This document shows, one piece after another, positions 22,485-35,400 of a stretch of DNA of 64,000 nt. Numbering within the stretch: the stretch's first letter is position 1; each line of letters opens with the position of its first letter. The notes under the pieces are model-generated. The model was not told the DNA's origin, ran no database searches, and worked only from the letters and a program-made list of their open reading frames with translations. Source of the stretch: Edolisoma coerulescens (taxonomy: Eukaryota; Chordata; Aves; Passeriformes; Campephagidae); contig VWZW01000473.1 in assembly GCA_013397115.1 (NCBI GenBank), positions 1 to 64,000 on the forward strand, given 5' to 3'. Position numbers and translations under genes: made by a program.

Positions 22485-25400
22485 GTAAGTCTTGAAGCAC
22501 CCATAAATGCTGTAGGCTGTGTACAGTCATTGTGCAAATCAGAGAAAAATTGTATGAATAGAATTTAAACTCTGATTTAGACTATGTCCTGTAGGAAAAT
22601 GTAAGCATTTGGAAGATGTGTAGGATTGAAAGGTTTGGGACCACATGTGGCTGACAGCTGTGATTGAGCTCAGAACTTTGTTTGGCTTCACAGGGCTGAA
22701 GGAGTGCTCTCTTTTATGTGTGGAAACCTCTCCCCCTGGGATGTGGTCAGGAAGGAGAGTCAGTAAGTTATGCTGTGGCTGGACATTGGAAACAGTATGT
22801 CCATGAGTGTGCCTGCTCTGGCTCCCCAACAACGAGTGTAGGTGGCCCCATTTGGGGTGATTTGCTCTTCCCAGACAATTGCAAAATGACCATGGTTGAG
22901 GCTGAGCTAACTGTCCGTTTTCAGGGGATTTCTGAGGCTTCTCTTTTATTAGCCAGGAGAGGAAAAAGCATGTTATCTTCTCAAATGACATAAAGCAATC
23001 AGGTTAATTTGAAAAATGTTGAAACCTCTACCTTATCTTCTCTTCCAGCTCATTCTGGCCATATTTTATTGTCTGCATTGTACAGACACAGTGGAATTAA
23101 AAGAGAAAAACAATTGGTTAGTGTGGATCTTACTTAAATCCAGGTGTCTGAAAGCTAAGTATGAAACTGTGTTTGAGGTACTTGTGGTTTTGCCTAAATC
23201 AAGTGGCAAATGGGAGATTTCAGATCGCAGGGGCCAGGGCTTCATCACAATGTGTTTCATGGTGCAAATCAGTTTTGTGCCATTTGTTCCTCTATCTGCT
23301 AGAAGCTAGAGATGTGGTCCACCCTCCTCAGGGAGAGAGCTGAGTAATAAAGAAGGAAAAAAGAAAAACTGAAGACACAGCCATGCTGAAGTCACCACAC
23401 CAGGCTGTAATTCCATGCAGCTCTGCAAGAGGGCCCATGAGGTCCCCAGCCGTGGTGTGAGCACGGCAAGATGGGTACTGAGGACATCAGCCTCCCTGGA
23501 CATGAGCCACCTTCCACATGACTGGGAAAAACCGAGGTCCATTGGAATATGGCCCTTCTTGCTCTCAATGCACCTAGGATTACCCCCATGGAGCCGAATT
23601 TGTGTACAGCACTGAATTTTCAGAATGCCAGCGGTAACTGAGGTTACATAAAAATCCTTTTCCATTAAAAGACAGAAATGTAGCTTATGACCTTTTCCTT
23701 TCCCCAGAAGAGCAAGCTGATTTATTAATTTTAAGTGCAAATATTCCTTATCCGCTGCTAATTGGGGACTGGGACAAAGAAAGCCAATGTGGGAGGCACC
23801 AACCAGAGGCTGTGTTCAGCAAGGGCAAAGTCACTCATTTCTCACAGATGAGGATGAAGGTAGAAATGAACTTGTCTTTGATGTCTAGATCTTGAGAAGA
23901 GTTCAAGACAACAAAGATTGTTAAAATTAAGAATCTCAGCACCTTGGTACTGATTTTAGTGGTAATAATTCCTGGGTTTTTCAGCCTGGCAATTATCCAT
24001 AAAGTCAACATGATTTTGTCTTGTAGCATACGCAAGCTCTTTTGCTCTCTTGTGAGCAGGCAGAGACAAATATTAACAAACATGGCTGGTCTCTTGAAGA
24101 GATTATTACTAGTAGGTATGGAGTCTTGTGTGAGTAACACAGTAGTTGCAAATTATAAAAGAAAAGCCCCCACAAATCAGAAGCTGGTAATTATTTCTTC
24201 CAGCATTTACATAAAAGTGGATTAATTGTGCCACTTGCACATAGTGAAGTAAAAGTACTATAGATTGGCTGCAGGAAGCTTCCCTTTTTTAGTTCTTTTT
24301 AGAGTGCCAACTTTTTACCATTTCATTTCCTAAATTCTCAAGTACATATTAAATCTCATGAAGATTATAATCACCATTTCCAGAAGTCGCAACTTTCAGA
24401 TAGACAGAGCCAGATTTTCATAGATACTTCTAGACTGTATTTTGGACACGAGTCTGAGCTCGCTAGCTTAGCCAGAAGACACACAGTTGTGGATGCTAGA
24501 AGACTTTGGGGGAGAATGGATGGAAAAGACTCAAAGAAGGTTAAGATCTCACTCAGCTGTAACAGCCCTAGGTGTGCTTCTGTCTGGTTTGGTACACCCA
24601 ACTGCAGTTTGATGCGTTACTGGCCAATAAGACAGGAAGTCTCTCTTGGAACGACTATGCCATAGGGATAAATGGGGTGTCGACCAGACCTGTGCCATGC
24701 CCAGCAATATGGGGCACCCAGAGCAAAAGCTCAGGAACAGGCTTCCTTGTGCACTTTCTTAAGGAGAGTGCAGGCATTTAAACTGAGATCTAACTTTGGA
24801 CTTGCAGAGTCAGTCAGCACATAGTTCCCAGGTATTTTTCTCACTTATAGTTTTGACTGTTGAGTCCATCAAGGATTTTCTTTGCTTAATCATGTTGTTT
24901 CATCATCATCATCTTCATCCTGATGAGGGCTGTTAGGGAATGGGGCCACAGGTATAGTGCTTCAGTTCTACTACAAGTCTCTGTAAAATGGTCTCTGGAA
25001 ATGGTCTCTGTTGCCAGCTGGATGCCTACTACCAATGTAGGCAATGCTAGCAGAGAAAGGCAAATTAACTATTTACATAATAAAAGGAGATATTAAACTC
25101 ATTATTGCATGAGTTGTTGAGAATTAACTGTGACACAAATGCAGAGATAAGACTAAGTTGCTTCAAGGGATGGCTGGGTGCTCAAGACTGTGGACTTCTT
25201 TCACCCTGGTGGAGCAAATACCACTTGGGAGATGAAGCCTATTCTGGGTAGATCAAAATGGAGCCAGACAGTACCTAAGACAGCTCTCCTGATCTGCTGA
25301 TATCAAAATACTGGCAAAAGGAAAATTGTTCAAATGAGGCACAGCTCTTTAAACTCACTAAAATATTTTCCTCTGTCCTTTCGAGGAGTGCAGTCAGCAG

Positions 25401-26598
25401 GCCTCCATTTCCAATGTATTGCATAGGAGTTAGGGACCAATATTTTGTTTGGGTCTGAGCCATAGGAGTCTAAAAGCCCTCAGTGTCTGTTTCAAATGAA
25501 ATGAAATAATCTTAAATATTTGATGAGATATTGAAACCAAAGGATAGATGTTTATTTCCGTTGAATACCTGTGTACGAGTGTTCGATGTCTTCACAATTG
25601 TAAAGAATGGACCAACAAATCCTCAAGCAAACAAAAAAAAAAAATAATCAGAGTGAAAGAATGTTTAAATTCCCTTAGAATATTTTAATTTCAATGCTTC
25701 CAGTCATTTTCCAAGGGACCTAGAAATCATTTAAGAATTCCTCCTTCTGACAAGTCTGGATTCTCCCTTCAATTGAGCTGTGCTCTTTGGAGAAAAGTAA
25801 CAACAACAACAAAAAAAGAGACTGAAAGGGGATGTTTCAATGCTTTAGTGGACAAGAAGAAACTAGGCCAGCATGAGGTTGCTCGTCTGCTTTACACTAA
25901 ACTCTGAAGTATTCCTGCTCCCCTGTGATGGCTGTGCATTACTGTAATGAATATTCCCTCTCTGTGCTGAGAGGCAGTTCTTGTTCCTCAAGAACTCCCT
26001 TTTACAGGAAAAGAAATTATTTTCCCCATTGCTATCTCTGTCATCTAGATAGTGAAACAAGATGTTTTAAGTAGCTGGTTTGTACCCATGACCCATTGCC
26101 CCTAACTTCCTCTAGCCCTGGGAAAGCCCTGTTAATCTTCTTTGCAAAATATTTGTGAGTAATTATTTATTCCACAGCTTGTTGCATTACATGGGCTGGA
26201 ATCAATCCAGAAATAAAACTTCTACATGAGAAGAAGTTTCAGCACCTTAGTCCTACCTTTTGCTCTTGCTCAACATCAAAACTCAAAAGGTTGTCATTTA
26301 CTACGATGAAGTACTTTGCGTATTTAATTTTGGAAATACTAAGAATGCCTTTACATGAAATATATTATTTGGAAACGGGCTTTATATCTTATTTTGATTA
26401 GGCCAAGACATCTTGGTTTGACTCCTTTATTGCTTAACTTTTAGGTAAAAACATAACACAATATAAATCATATGGGACTATCACAAAAAAGGCATCTCTA
26501 ATTTTCCACTGAAAACTATAACCAATGACCAAATAATTTCTTTACTGCTTTTTTAAAATTTTATCTGATTGGTGTTTTCTGAGGGAAAAGAAAATCAA

Positions 26599-26615
26599 CT
26601 GGAAAATCTCCAGCC
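26599..26615 (+). promoter_or_regulatory. Recurrent motif, copy 2
   Basis: This is the second exact copy of CTGGAAAATCTCCAGCC, about 24 kb from the first at 2249-2265. AATCA again lies six bases before it. It sits in an AT-rich block, followed about 75 bases later by a small CpG cluster (TCGTCAGGCGTGTGCGACAA). Confidence 0.3.
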
Positions 26616-27179
26616 AGTGTTAATAGAAACAATGTTCATGCTGCTGTGTCCATCTCCTTAGAGGCCAGCCGTCTGGTTATTTATCGTCAGGCGTGTGCGA
26701 CAACGAATATGCCCTTATATAAACCAACAATTCCAACTATTTCAAAATCAGCAAAGTTTATTTAGCACAGACATGAAATCCAAAGCTATGAGAAACTAAT
26801 CATGATAGAACCCTGCACAGGCTATGGTGACTGTGATAAACATTGGTAGCCTGGCTTTTCTGCAAAACTGGCTACAAAGGTTTTGCTAAATGAAGAAGCC
26901 TTAAACATCTCAGTACAGTGGGGCACAGCTTCCTGGGCAGCCCGTTGCAGACTGTCCCTGCAGCCCTGTGAGCTGGGAACTCTCAGACACATCCAGATGG
27001 AGCGGGCAGCAAACCTCTACCCAGCCTTGGACAGCTTTTCAGGGCTCCCTCCCTGATGCTGTGGGAGATGGGGAGCATATACTCTCTCCCTGGTTTTATG
27101 AGGAAATGTCAGCGCTCTTCATTATCTCCAGGCATAAATTGCAAGGTGGTAGATAACCAAACTGTGCCCTATCAGTGAA

Positions 27180-27300
27180 CCACAGGATCACAGAATGGCT
27201 AAGGTTGGAAGGGACCACAGTGGGTCATCTGGTTCAACCTCCCTGCTAGAGTAGAACCACCTGGTTTGGCTACCCTTGTACCAGGGAATATGTGCATGGA
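27180..27300 (-). mobile_element. CR1 LINE, short 3' fragment, minus strand
   Basis: GATCACAGAATGGCTAAGG, GGTTGGAAGGGACC and CATCTGGTTCAACCTCCCTG match the reverse complement of CR1 3' ends. The sequence fades into unrelated DNA after about 27262, so the outer limit is approximate. No coding part remains. Confidence 0.8.
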
Positions 27301-27567
27301 CCAAGAGCCTGTTGCTGCTGACTGTTTGGTTTAAACTGAAATTTAATTTTGACCTGTAAAATGCTAAAATGCTGTTTCAATCAATGTAAATTGAGGTGTA
27401 CTTAATAACATGGAAATAGTACATTTGCATCAGTTTCAACTTGAGAGCAAGAAATTGAAAGACCTGCCCCAGCAACAAAGCTCAGTTTGAGGAAGATGTA
27501 TCTGCTGCTGAATCCCACCCTATGCCTGTTGTTAATCACCCCTGTGTAGTGTTAGTGTAGATATGGT

Positions 27568-27647
27568 GTAGTGACACTGTTCCCCACTGTAGTAATGACA
27601 CTGTTCCTCAGTAGAGTAGTGACACCTTTCCTCACTGGAGCAGTACC
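27568..27647. repeat. 24-bp tandem repeat, about 3.3 copies
   Basis: Three consecutive 24-base units start at 27568, 27592 and 27616, with eight bases of a fourth from 27640. The shared core is GTGACACTGTTCC with small changes. A more decayed unit may precede at 27544. Because 24 is a multiple of three, the minus strand reads as a repeated CHYS/CHYT peptide, which is a by-product and not evidence of coding. Confidence 0.85.
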
Positions 27648-28238
27648 TGCGCTGGCAGCAGCTGGGGTCACGAGCCAGGGGCTGGGCAGATTTCAGGGTG
27701 CTGTTTGCCATCATGCTGGAAGTACCTCCGAGGATTGAACTGAGGGAAAGCCAGGCAACCCTGCAGGTCTGAGTGCCCCGCCAGCTCATCTGTGTCCCAC
27801 CAGCTCATCGTGCAGCTCATATCTCATGCAGACAAGGCATGAGGTTGCAGAGCACGTTTCTGCCTGGTATCACAGGCATAGAGCACATTGGTAGCATTGC
27901 CCTCATGTCCTGTACCAGCCTCACGTGGCTGTGGAGCAGACCAGTCCTGAGCTGGTGTCAAGCTTTCAAGGGCAAGTTACTCTTTCACAGATATTTTTTT
28001 AACAAATGTGTGCAGGTAAAATAATTATGTACCAGTTAAGAGCTCCACAAGCCTGTGAAGGTGATTGATCTGAGGTAAGGGGCTAGCAAAACAGGTTTAG
28101 CGTCTCAAACTTCAGGGCCACTCACTGCTGCTTATTCCTAGGCAGATACAACCACAATTGCCTTCAGATCTCAGCACTTAAGATTATTTGGTGACATATT
28201 TGCCATCTGACCATAAGGCATGAAGGGCAGTTTCTGTT

Positions 28239-28330
28239 CATATATATACATAAACACACACACTGTTTTATATATATATATATACACATATATGTATATG
28301 TGTGTATATATATATATACATACGTATATG
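28239..28330. repeat. TA/CA microsatellite with palindromic core
   Basis: Alternating TA with CA/TG dinucleotides. The core at about 28267-28318 is nearly self-complementary, with TATACACATAT on one side and ATATGTGTGTATA on the other. It could extrude as a cruciform and is likely length-polymorphic. Confidence 0.95.
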
Positions 28331-30509
28331 AAATCCGTTTAGGGGGAATTGGCCTTTCGCTTCCTAATATACCAGGGTACTAGTTTCTCTGACTGAGCGA
28401 AAAAAAAATTCTGATTTTGGAGGCAGCAGAAGTCTGGACCATGCCAGGTACTTAGAGCTATGACTGAAGGATGATGATAAGAGCAGGAATGCTTTTGTGT
28501 GCCAATGCCTTGGTCTTGTGCTGACAGCTTTATACTCAGGCCTGATGTCCCACTTGTTTGCCCATGAACATCTGATGGTGGGCAGGATTGCGAGGCTGCC
28601 TCATGCTTACAAGTTGGAAACTCTCCTCCTGAATCAGACCATTGTAGTGTGGCAGCAAGTGGTCCCACCACATCAGTCTCTAAAATATGTCTGTAGTGGG
28701 TTGTATGTGCTTTTTTAGATTTATTATGCTATTTCAGTGTCTTTCTCAATTCCTCCCTGCTTTACCTTGCTCCTATATACAGGGACAGATTTCAGGGGTG
28801 ACATAATTAAAATTCTTATTAATTAAGGCTGAATGTCAGGCTTTCCATTGCAAGACTAGAAATAAATTACATGAAAGAACAATGTAAATAACAGCACTGC
28901 AGATGCACACTGGGTAGTTTTCCAGTGCCCAAGCTCTGCTATGCACCCCAACATGAAGCCCTGGGACAGGAATGCAGCTGAGTGTTTGCTTCACTTCCTG
29001 GGAGTAAAGCTGGGTGAGTGCTCTGTGCCACATTTCTTCTGGCTTAACACATATCGGTATATGGGTCATGGACCACTGATGCCCCCGTATACTCCTTCTT
29101 ATCTTTAACTCTCCACTTCCACCTCCTGTCCTGAACTACGGCCTCACTGCAAAATTTCACTTCATTCCTCTCTCTACACTCACTGGACTAGTTTACTTTT
29201 AGGTAAAAATGTAAGAATCTTAGATATAGGGAGTGGGCTGTGTGGGTGATTAAGGACTTCTGTCCCTGGCTCATTTCTATCAGCTTGTTTTTAGTTACTG
29301 CTGCCTAGTATGGGTCATGTAAAGCTTGTGCCTGTTGGATTTACATACACAGCATATTAAATAATGTTGATAGCATAAAAAGACTTAGCTATGCACGTGT
29401 CCTGAGAATATTGTGATATACAGCCTCCATGCTATCAGCCTCCTAGGGAGGACTCACAAGGCAATTGACAGTACTGATGACATAATTGTTAGAAACTTAT
29501 TAGTAGTAAGAGCTTTGGTTTCACAGCTGGTCAAAAAAAAAATCAAAGTAAACATTCTTCAATGTAAAAATTATACTCTGATATGTTTAGATAAAATATT
29601 GAATGCAATTAGGTGAAATATGTCTATGTTAGTAAGACTGAATTTAGAAAAATGAAAATTAATAGCTTGGATTGATTTTTGACCTTATCAGAACAGAGTA
29701 TTTTCATATTTCATTTTTTTATTTCTTAGTTTTGAACTAACATGTTACAAATTGTAAAAGTTCATGTTACTTATAATTTCATGGAATTCAGGTCTTATCA
29801 AAGAAAGGCAACAATCTTGTTTAATATGCCTGTGGGTCTGGTTGACAGGTAACTCTATTGATACAATAGTTAACATCCTCAAGACATCCTCAATGACAAT
29901 GTGATTTAAAACACTTGAATTATAAAATTTATGGGAATTGTGATATAGGGATTAAAAATCAACTTTCTGATGTGTCTCAAAATGCAATTACCACTGAGAA
30001 AGTGGTAAGACCATGCATAGGGCTGATTCTTGTCAGGTTCCTCATACACCTGTTCATCATCATACAGTGTTTTGCAATCCATAGACACAGACATTATCTT
30101 GTCATGGAGTCATCATCAAATTATGAAGAACAACAAATGATCCAAGTATTGGCATTCTGAGGAACACACTGAGAAGTTTAACTGCGTATTTAGGTCATTT
30201 TTCTTGAAGGATGAATTATTGTTCTGGATTGAGGCTGGTATGACTCCATGCTTGCAGGAGGGTTTTCTTCTTTAATAAATGGTTGTGTGAGTCTGCATCT
30301 AAAGCAACTCAATGACTATGTAAACACTTGAGTCACATGGCAGGACAAAGAACCTGCCAGGGAAGTTTTAACTTTGCTGTGATCAAACCACTTCCCAGAG
30401 AATGGTTGTCAGCCACTTGAACAGGTACAGCCAAAGAGTCTTCTGTAGTTTGTAATAGCACAGTATGACCTGTAAATCTAGTTTAATTTCATTTTTTTTG
30501 CTCTTTTTA

Positions 30510-30569
30510 ACCAACCAAACAAACAAAAAACCAACAAAACAAAAAGAGAGAGAGAAAGAGAAAGAAAAG
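30510..30569. repeat. CAAA-rich and GA-rich low-complexity tract
   Basis: CCAACCAAACAAACAAAAAACC passes into AAAAAGAGAGAGAGAAAGAG. Simple low-complexity DNA with no coding potential. Confidence 0.85.
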
Positions 30570-32388
30570 GTGCTGAAATTATCTTAAGGTTTCACAGTAT
30601 GTTTTTTGCTGAATATGACATCAATTATACTGCATGTTGTCTCTGACTTTTGCATGACCACATCTGCACACACTTGAGGGGCATGGAATGAAGTTCCAGC
30701 CCCTGGCTCTTTTAAGGGCAGTAATTCGGGTCCCCATCAGGTTCAGTCCAGTGATAAGAGAAATTGTAATGACCTACTTCTAACTCGGATGCAGTCATCA
30801 CAGCAATTCTCGGTGTCATTTCAGTTTAATGAACTCATTTGCACTTGTTGCTTTTACATCTCAAATTGCTCCTGAATATTTATGTATGGAAAATACATCG
30901 TTCAAGAGAAGTGCTCCCCATTCTCCAAAGAACTATTCTTCTATAATTTCCCAAAGAATGGATAAGGAGTAGCAAACAGACAATCTCTCGCTTTTTCCTT
31001 CCATAGAGGCTCCTCATTGAAATGTAGATAATCATGGGAAGACCAAACCTCCACTGTAACTGAGCCACACACAGGAGCTTTGCACAATAGACACACACAT
31101 GCGTAGTTCAGCTGGAGTCTCAGCTTCTTCCTGCCTTGCATTTGTGCATGACCTTCTTCTGCCTTTACATACATAACTATGCTTACCACTTTCTTTTTTA
31201 AGAGACAAGGACATGAATCTCTGCATTAAGCTTCTTTTCCAAGTCCCCGCTTCTAGATAATGATTTGAAAATTTGCCTTCATCAAGATGGCAACAGTAGC
31301 ACCACTGGTACTTGGCTTTCTCTAATCTAGCCCCTGTCATTGCAGAGCTTGACTAGTTTCATAGTCAGATATTTTCTTGTGAAGTTTGTGGCCCAAAGCA
31401 TTGTGTCTTCCAGCAATGTGGAAATTGAAAACAGTTGTTTGAGATGATAGAGTCATCAGCTGGAATAAAGCTGTTTCATTTCCATCCCAGGTCTGGGCAT
31501 GGCCGATGAAGGTTTGACCAGAATGATCTCTGGTGTGTGCATGCTATTGACAAAGACAGAGAACAAGACAGCTCTCAAAATATTCTTTCTTTGTAATGAG
31601 CCCTTCAAATCATGTGACTGGAGCCAACAAGATAGTGTCTACACAAAGAACACAGTCTTGTTACTTTTCCGTGAAAACCTCCTATCCAATGATTGGCATG
31701 AGGCAGTCAGAAGAATTAATGAGATTTAAACTGGTAGGCCTTGAAATATTCACCCCACAGGTGAATGCTTGTCTTGGAGACCACAGCTCTTCCCTGGCTT
31801 ACCCAAACCTGTCTATTTACAAAATAAAATTATAGATCTTATTTTCTCTTTCTTCCAACACAAAGTGTGTTAACTAGCAGCGGAAAATTTTATACTCAGT
31901 AGAGTCATGTATAACATCTGTATTTGTATATGGTGCATGTATTTACAGAGGTATCATGAAATCTGTGTATTATTTTGAACTCCATCCCCAGCTGAAATTC
32001 AAGGCAGAAATGATGTGTTTTCCTTCAAAAAAAGTATAGTCTTGAAACACTTCAAAGACTCCAAGGGAATCCTCCGAAGTATGGACATGGGGAGATTGAC
32101 ATTAGACTCCAGAACCAGTGAGTGCATAGACCTAAGGTCAAGAGTACCTCAAGAAAAGGTCAAGTGGGAAATAATACACCACAAAAATTTCAAAAATAGC
32201 AGTCTGTGGCTTACTCTTCAAGTCTCTGATGTTTTCTCACAGCAAATAATGATGCAACTCCCATATAGAACATGCTACGAAAGACTTTACAGATGTAAAC
32301 ACACACAAACCAAGCCTTTGGTTTATGACAGAAATGCTTCTGGTGGTAGGTCACACCAACATGTATCATTTGCTATTTTAGTCAGCAG

Positions 32389-32449
32389 GTTTTTTGGTTT
32401 TGGTTTTCTGGGGTTTTTTGGGTTTTTTGTTTTTTTGGTTTTTTTTTCA
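32389..32449. repeat. T/G-rich low-complexity tract
   Basis: Runs of T separated by GG or GGGG over about 60 bases. An open frame of 176 codons at 32015-32545 runs through it, giving a phenylalanine/glycine-rich peptide that is an artefact of the repeat. Confidence 0.85.
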
Positions 32450-35400
32450 TTAGGAACATGTACTTTTACTGTAAGAGTTGCTTGGAGGTTCTTTTTAAAT
32501 TTTATAGGACCTGACTATCTTTTGATGAGCACCTTGCACACGTGAAGTAAAAGATCTGAAAGTCCAGCAGCTAGCTGAAAACTGGGAAGAACCTTTAAGA
32601 GGCTGGTTTTATATTAAATGTGTACATTTCTACAGACTGATGTGAGTCAGGGAACTTGGCTTCTTATTTCCTTATATAAATTTGTTGCATTTAAATGCTG
32701 TCTAGTTTGTATATTCATGTGTCCAAAGCTGTGGATCAAACTTAGGTGCCATAAAGTGCTCCACTTTTTACAGATGAAGAGACACATTTATTTACTCAAA
32801 ATGCTTACAAAACCTCTCAACTTTCTGTACATTGTTTTTCGTCTCTTGCCCATTGTGTATTTACAGAACAGGAAAAACCTTTGAGCTCAGCCTGAGGGAT
32901 GGGGTTCTCCCACTGCATGACCTGAGGGACCGAAAGCATCCCACTGAGCAAAAAGCTGTTTCTGAAATGACTTATTGGTGGCTTGCCCATGGCATCACGT
33001 AACAGGTCCTGCTGCTGCTCAAGTCCTCCGGGATTATTGCCTTTTTGCTGTCTTTCTGGAGAACTGTGCTGTGGCCAGGGACAAGAAGTGATGCAGAAGT
33101 ATCGCAGGAGGCTCACTTTCTATTGTCAAGGCAGGGGACACAAAGGAAACACCTGTTTCCCCGAGGCAGTGCCCCCACAGAGGTACCAGCCACACAGTAG
33201 GAGCACAACAATCCATCACATAGCTGCTCAGGAGCTGAGACCTTGATGATCTCCAAGCCTGTTGTGCAATACACAGGTCTTGTACCTGATACCTCCTGCA
33301 TAGCTGGGAACAAGAATCCCAGAGCATGTCTTCCTGTAAGGAGGCATCTGCATTGGGTCCATTCCCTATAAAGTACTTGTTAAGGCAGGATCAGCTTTGG
33401 TTGCCCTGTGATCTGGTGTTTCATGCAGGTGTCTCATGGAGGAGACTTATCACAGCCATTGGATGCCTGAAAACTATGGCTGTAATAAGCACATCTCTAG
33501 TTGTTGGTGCTTCACTGAAATTTTGTAACTGGAGAGATGAAAGTGCTACACAATACATGAATAACTGGAGACCAAAAGGACCACTGTTTCTGGGACACTG
33601 AACTTTCTTCTGAACTGAGAGAAAGCAGGGCTTGTAGGGCTTAGTTAGTGCAGAAGATCAGTGAAGGAAGGTGTCATCAGGAAAAAGAGCTCAGCTGGTG
33701 GCTTTGAAGAAGACATGACAAATAGGGAGCTGACATTGGATCAAAAAGTGATGTAAGTACTTGAAATTTCATCCTGGGACCAGATAAATTGGACTGAACT
33801 CGTGGAGGTAAAAGTGAGATTTTAGGTTACATTAGGCAATGTTTATCCTAATGATCCAGGTGTGTGTCCAGTGCTTGCAGTGCCTGAACACCTGGGAAGT
33901 TTCTAATGACTCTCTTGACCAGATGCCCAGAAGGGACAAGTACAGGTCCAGAAAAGGCTCATAAGGAAGTCTCCTATGTGTAGCAATGCACATGTTGCAT
34001 CTGAAGAGTTCATGGAGAAAATCCTGAAGAATCAACAACCTTCTGTCAAGTATTATGAGGGGAGAAAATGGGAGCCCAGCAGTTCAAGTTTAGGATAAGA
34101 CTGAGAAATTTGCAAGAGTAGTGTGAATGCTTGCACCCATAGCCCTGTCCTGCAAGGTGTTTTAAAGAAAATTTTCTGCTGGCCCATAGAGCTATTATGT
34201 GTTATGTGTCAAGGGTAAACACAAAAACAACAGTGGGCTGTGAGGAGGCAACAGTGCCATCAGCCAGAGCTCTTGTGCAACAAATTGCACAGAGTGCTGT
34301 CACTTCCCTCCAGCTGTACAGCTGCTGCGCAAGAGGAAATCAAAAATACATCATCTCAGACATTTAGACAGTTTGAGGTTGTGATCTGCCCAATCAGGAT
34401 TCAGACACAGATCTCAGTCGCTGAGAGGAACAAGGTCATGTGTGTCGGCTGAGCCACAATAATGAACTATGTTTTCCTCAGCATAAAGGGTGGTAGTTTA
34501 AACATCAGTGAAAAGCATCTGACCCCAGTATTTGAGGCTAGAAGTGTCCATACTCAGAGTGTTCTTCAGCCGGTGCAGAAGAACTTCTTCAGCACAGGAG
34601 TTCAGCTACACCTGAGATGTCTCCTACGTGGGTAACTTCATGATAGGGGCATCCATCAAAGAGATCATAAATGAATGACTGCGTTATAAAACTGTCATAT
34701 TGTCACTGCTGCATGTCCATGTGGAGACAGTAGGGAAAGCTGGGAGACGCTGAGTGGCTTCCCATGTGGAGGATGCCACAGAAATGGGGTTCTCAGCTGC
34801 AGTTGGGAAGCAGTGTCTGCTGGGTCCAGCTAGCAGCAGCTACCAACCAAAGCAGCAGCTTTGGTGTCCACTTATAAAGGTGGTTTTGTGTTTAAGATCT
34901 CCCATCTTGTCATAACTGTTGCTTCGCTTGATAAACATATTTGTAACAGGTGACTGTTCTGGGGGATAGTCAAAAACTGAATGGGAGAGAGGACGTGCTG
35001 TTCTCTCAGGTGTGCTGCTACACACAACACAAGAGCCTTAAGTAGTGATGTTCTTTCTTTTTAATTGTTTTTACTAGAGCAGTCCCAGAATACTATTATC
35101 AACTTTATCCCTACCACACATTTTTGAAACAAGGATTTTGCAATGATATATGACCTTCAAAACTCACAGGAAAGAAACCCTCATGCTCACATTTGGCTGG
35201 GAGTACAGCCCACCCAATGCAAGCAGCATTGTTTAGATCCCATAGCTTTATACATGAAAATGGAGCAGCCCTATTGAAGTAACCTGACTATGCTGCTCAT
35301 GTAGAAATAGAAATGAGTAAATGCCTCAAAGCTTGTCCAGGGAGTCCTCAGGCAGACCCATTCGTCTTCTGAAGGACGATTACACACTAGATATGGTTGT

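Larger units (their letters stand above)
20514..27179. other. Unannotated noncoding stretch, 6.7 kb
   Basis: No gene is assigned. It contains the candidate exon at 22420-22484, the second copy of the recurrent motif at 26599-26615, a 12-base A run at 25633-25644 and a short CAT trinucleotide repeat at 24900-24914. Open frames on the two strands overlap (for example 22539-22993) and show no family resemblance. Confidence 0.55.

Noticed and set aside
22539..22991. 150-codon minus-strand open frame
   Set aside because: A plus-strand frame overlaps it, the composition is unremarkable, and no domain, splice context or polyadenylation signal fits.
28684..28800. TGTAGTGGGTTG, resembling the start of some avian endogenous retrovirus LTRs
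   Set aside because: No matching terminal repeat, polyadenylation signal, primer binding site or second LTR is found nearby.
32015..32545. 176-codon plus-strand open frame
   Set aside because: Its C-terminal part is the translation of a T/G-rich low-complexity tract (FGFGFLGFFGF-type), which removes stops artificially.
34330..34440. Weak MIR-like similarity (GAGGTTGTGATCTGCCCAA)
   Set aside because: Matches are scattered and out of register with the MIR core. Too weak to call without a profile search.
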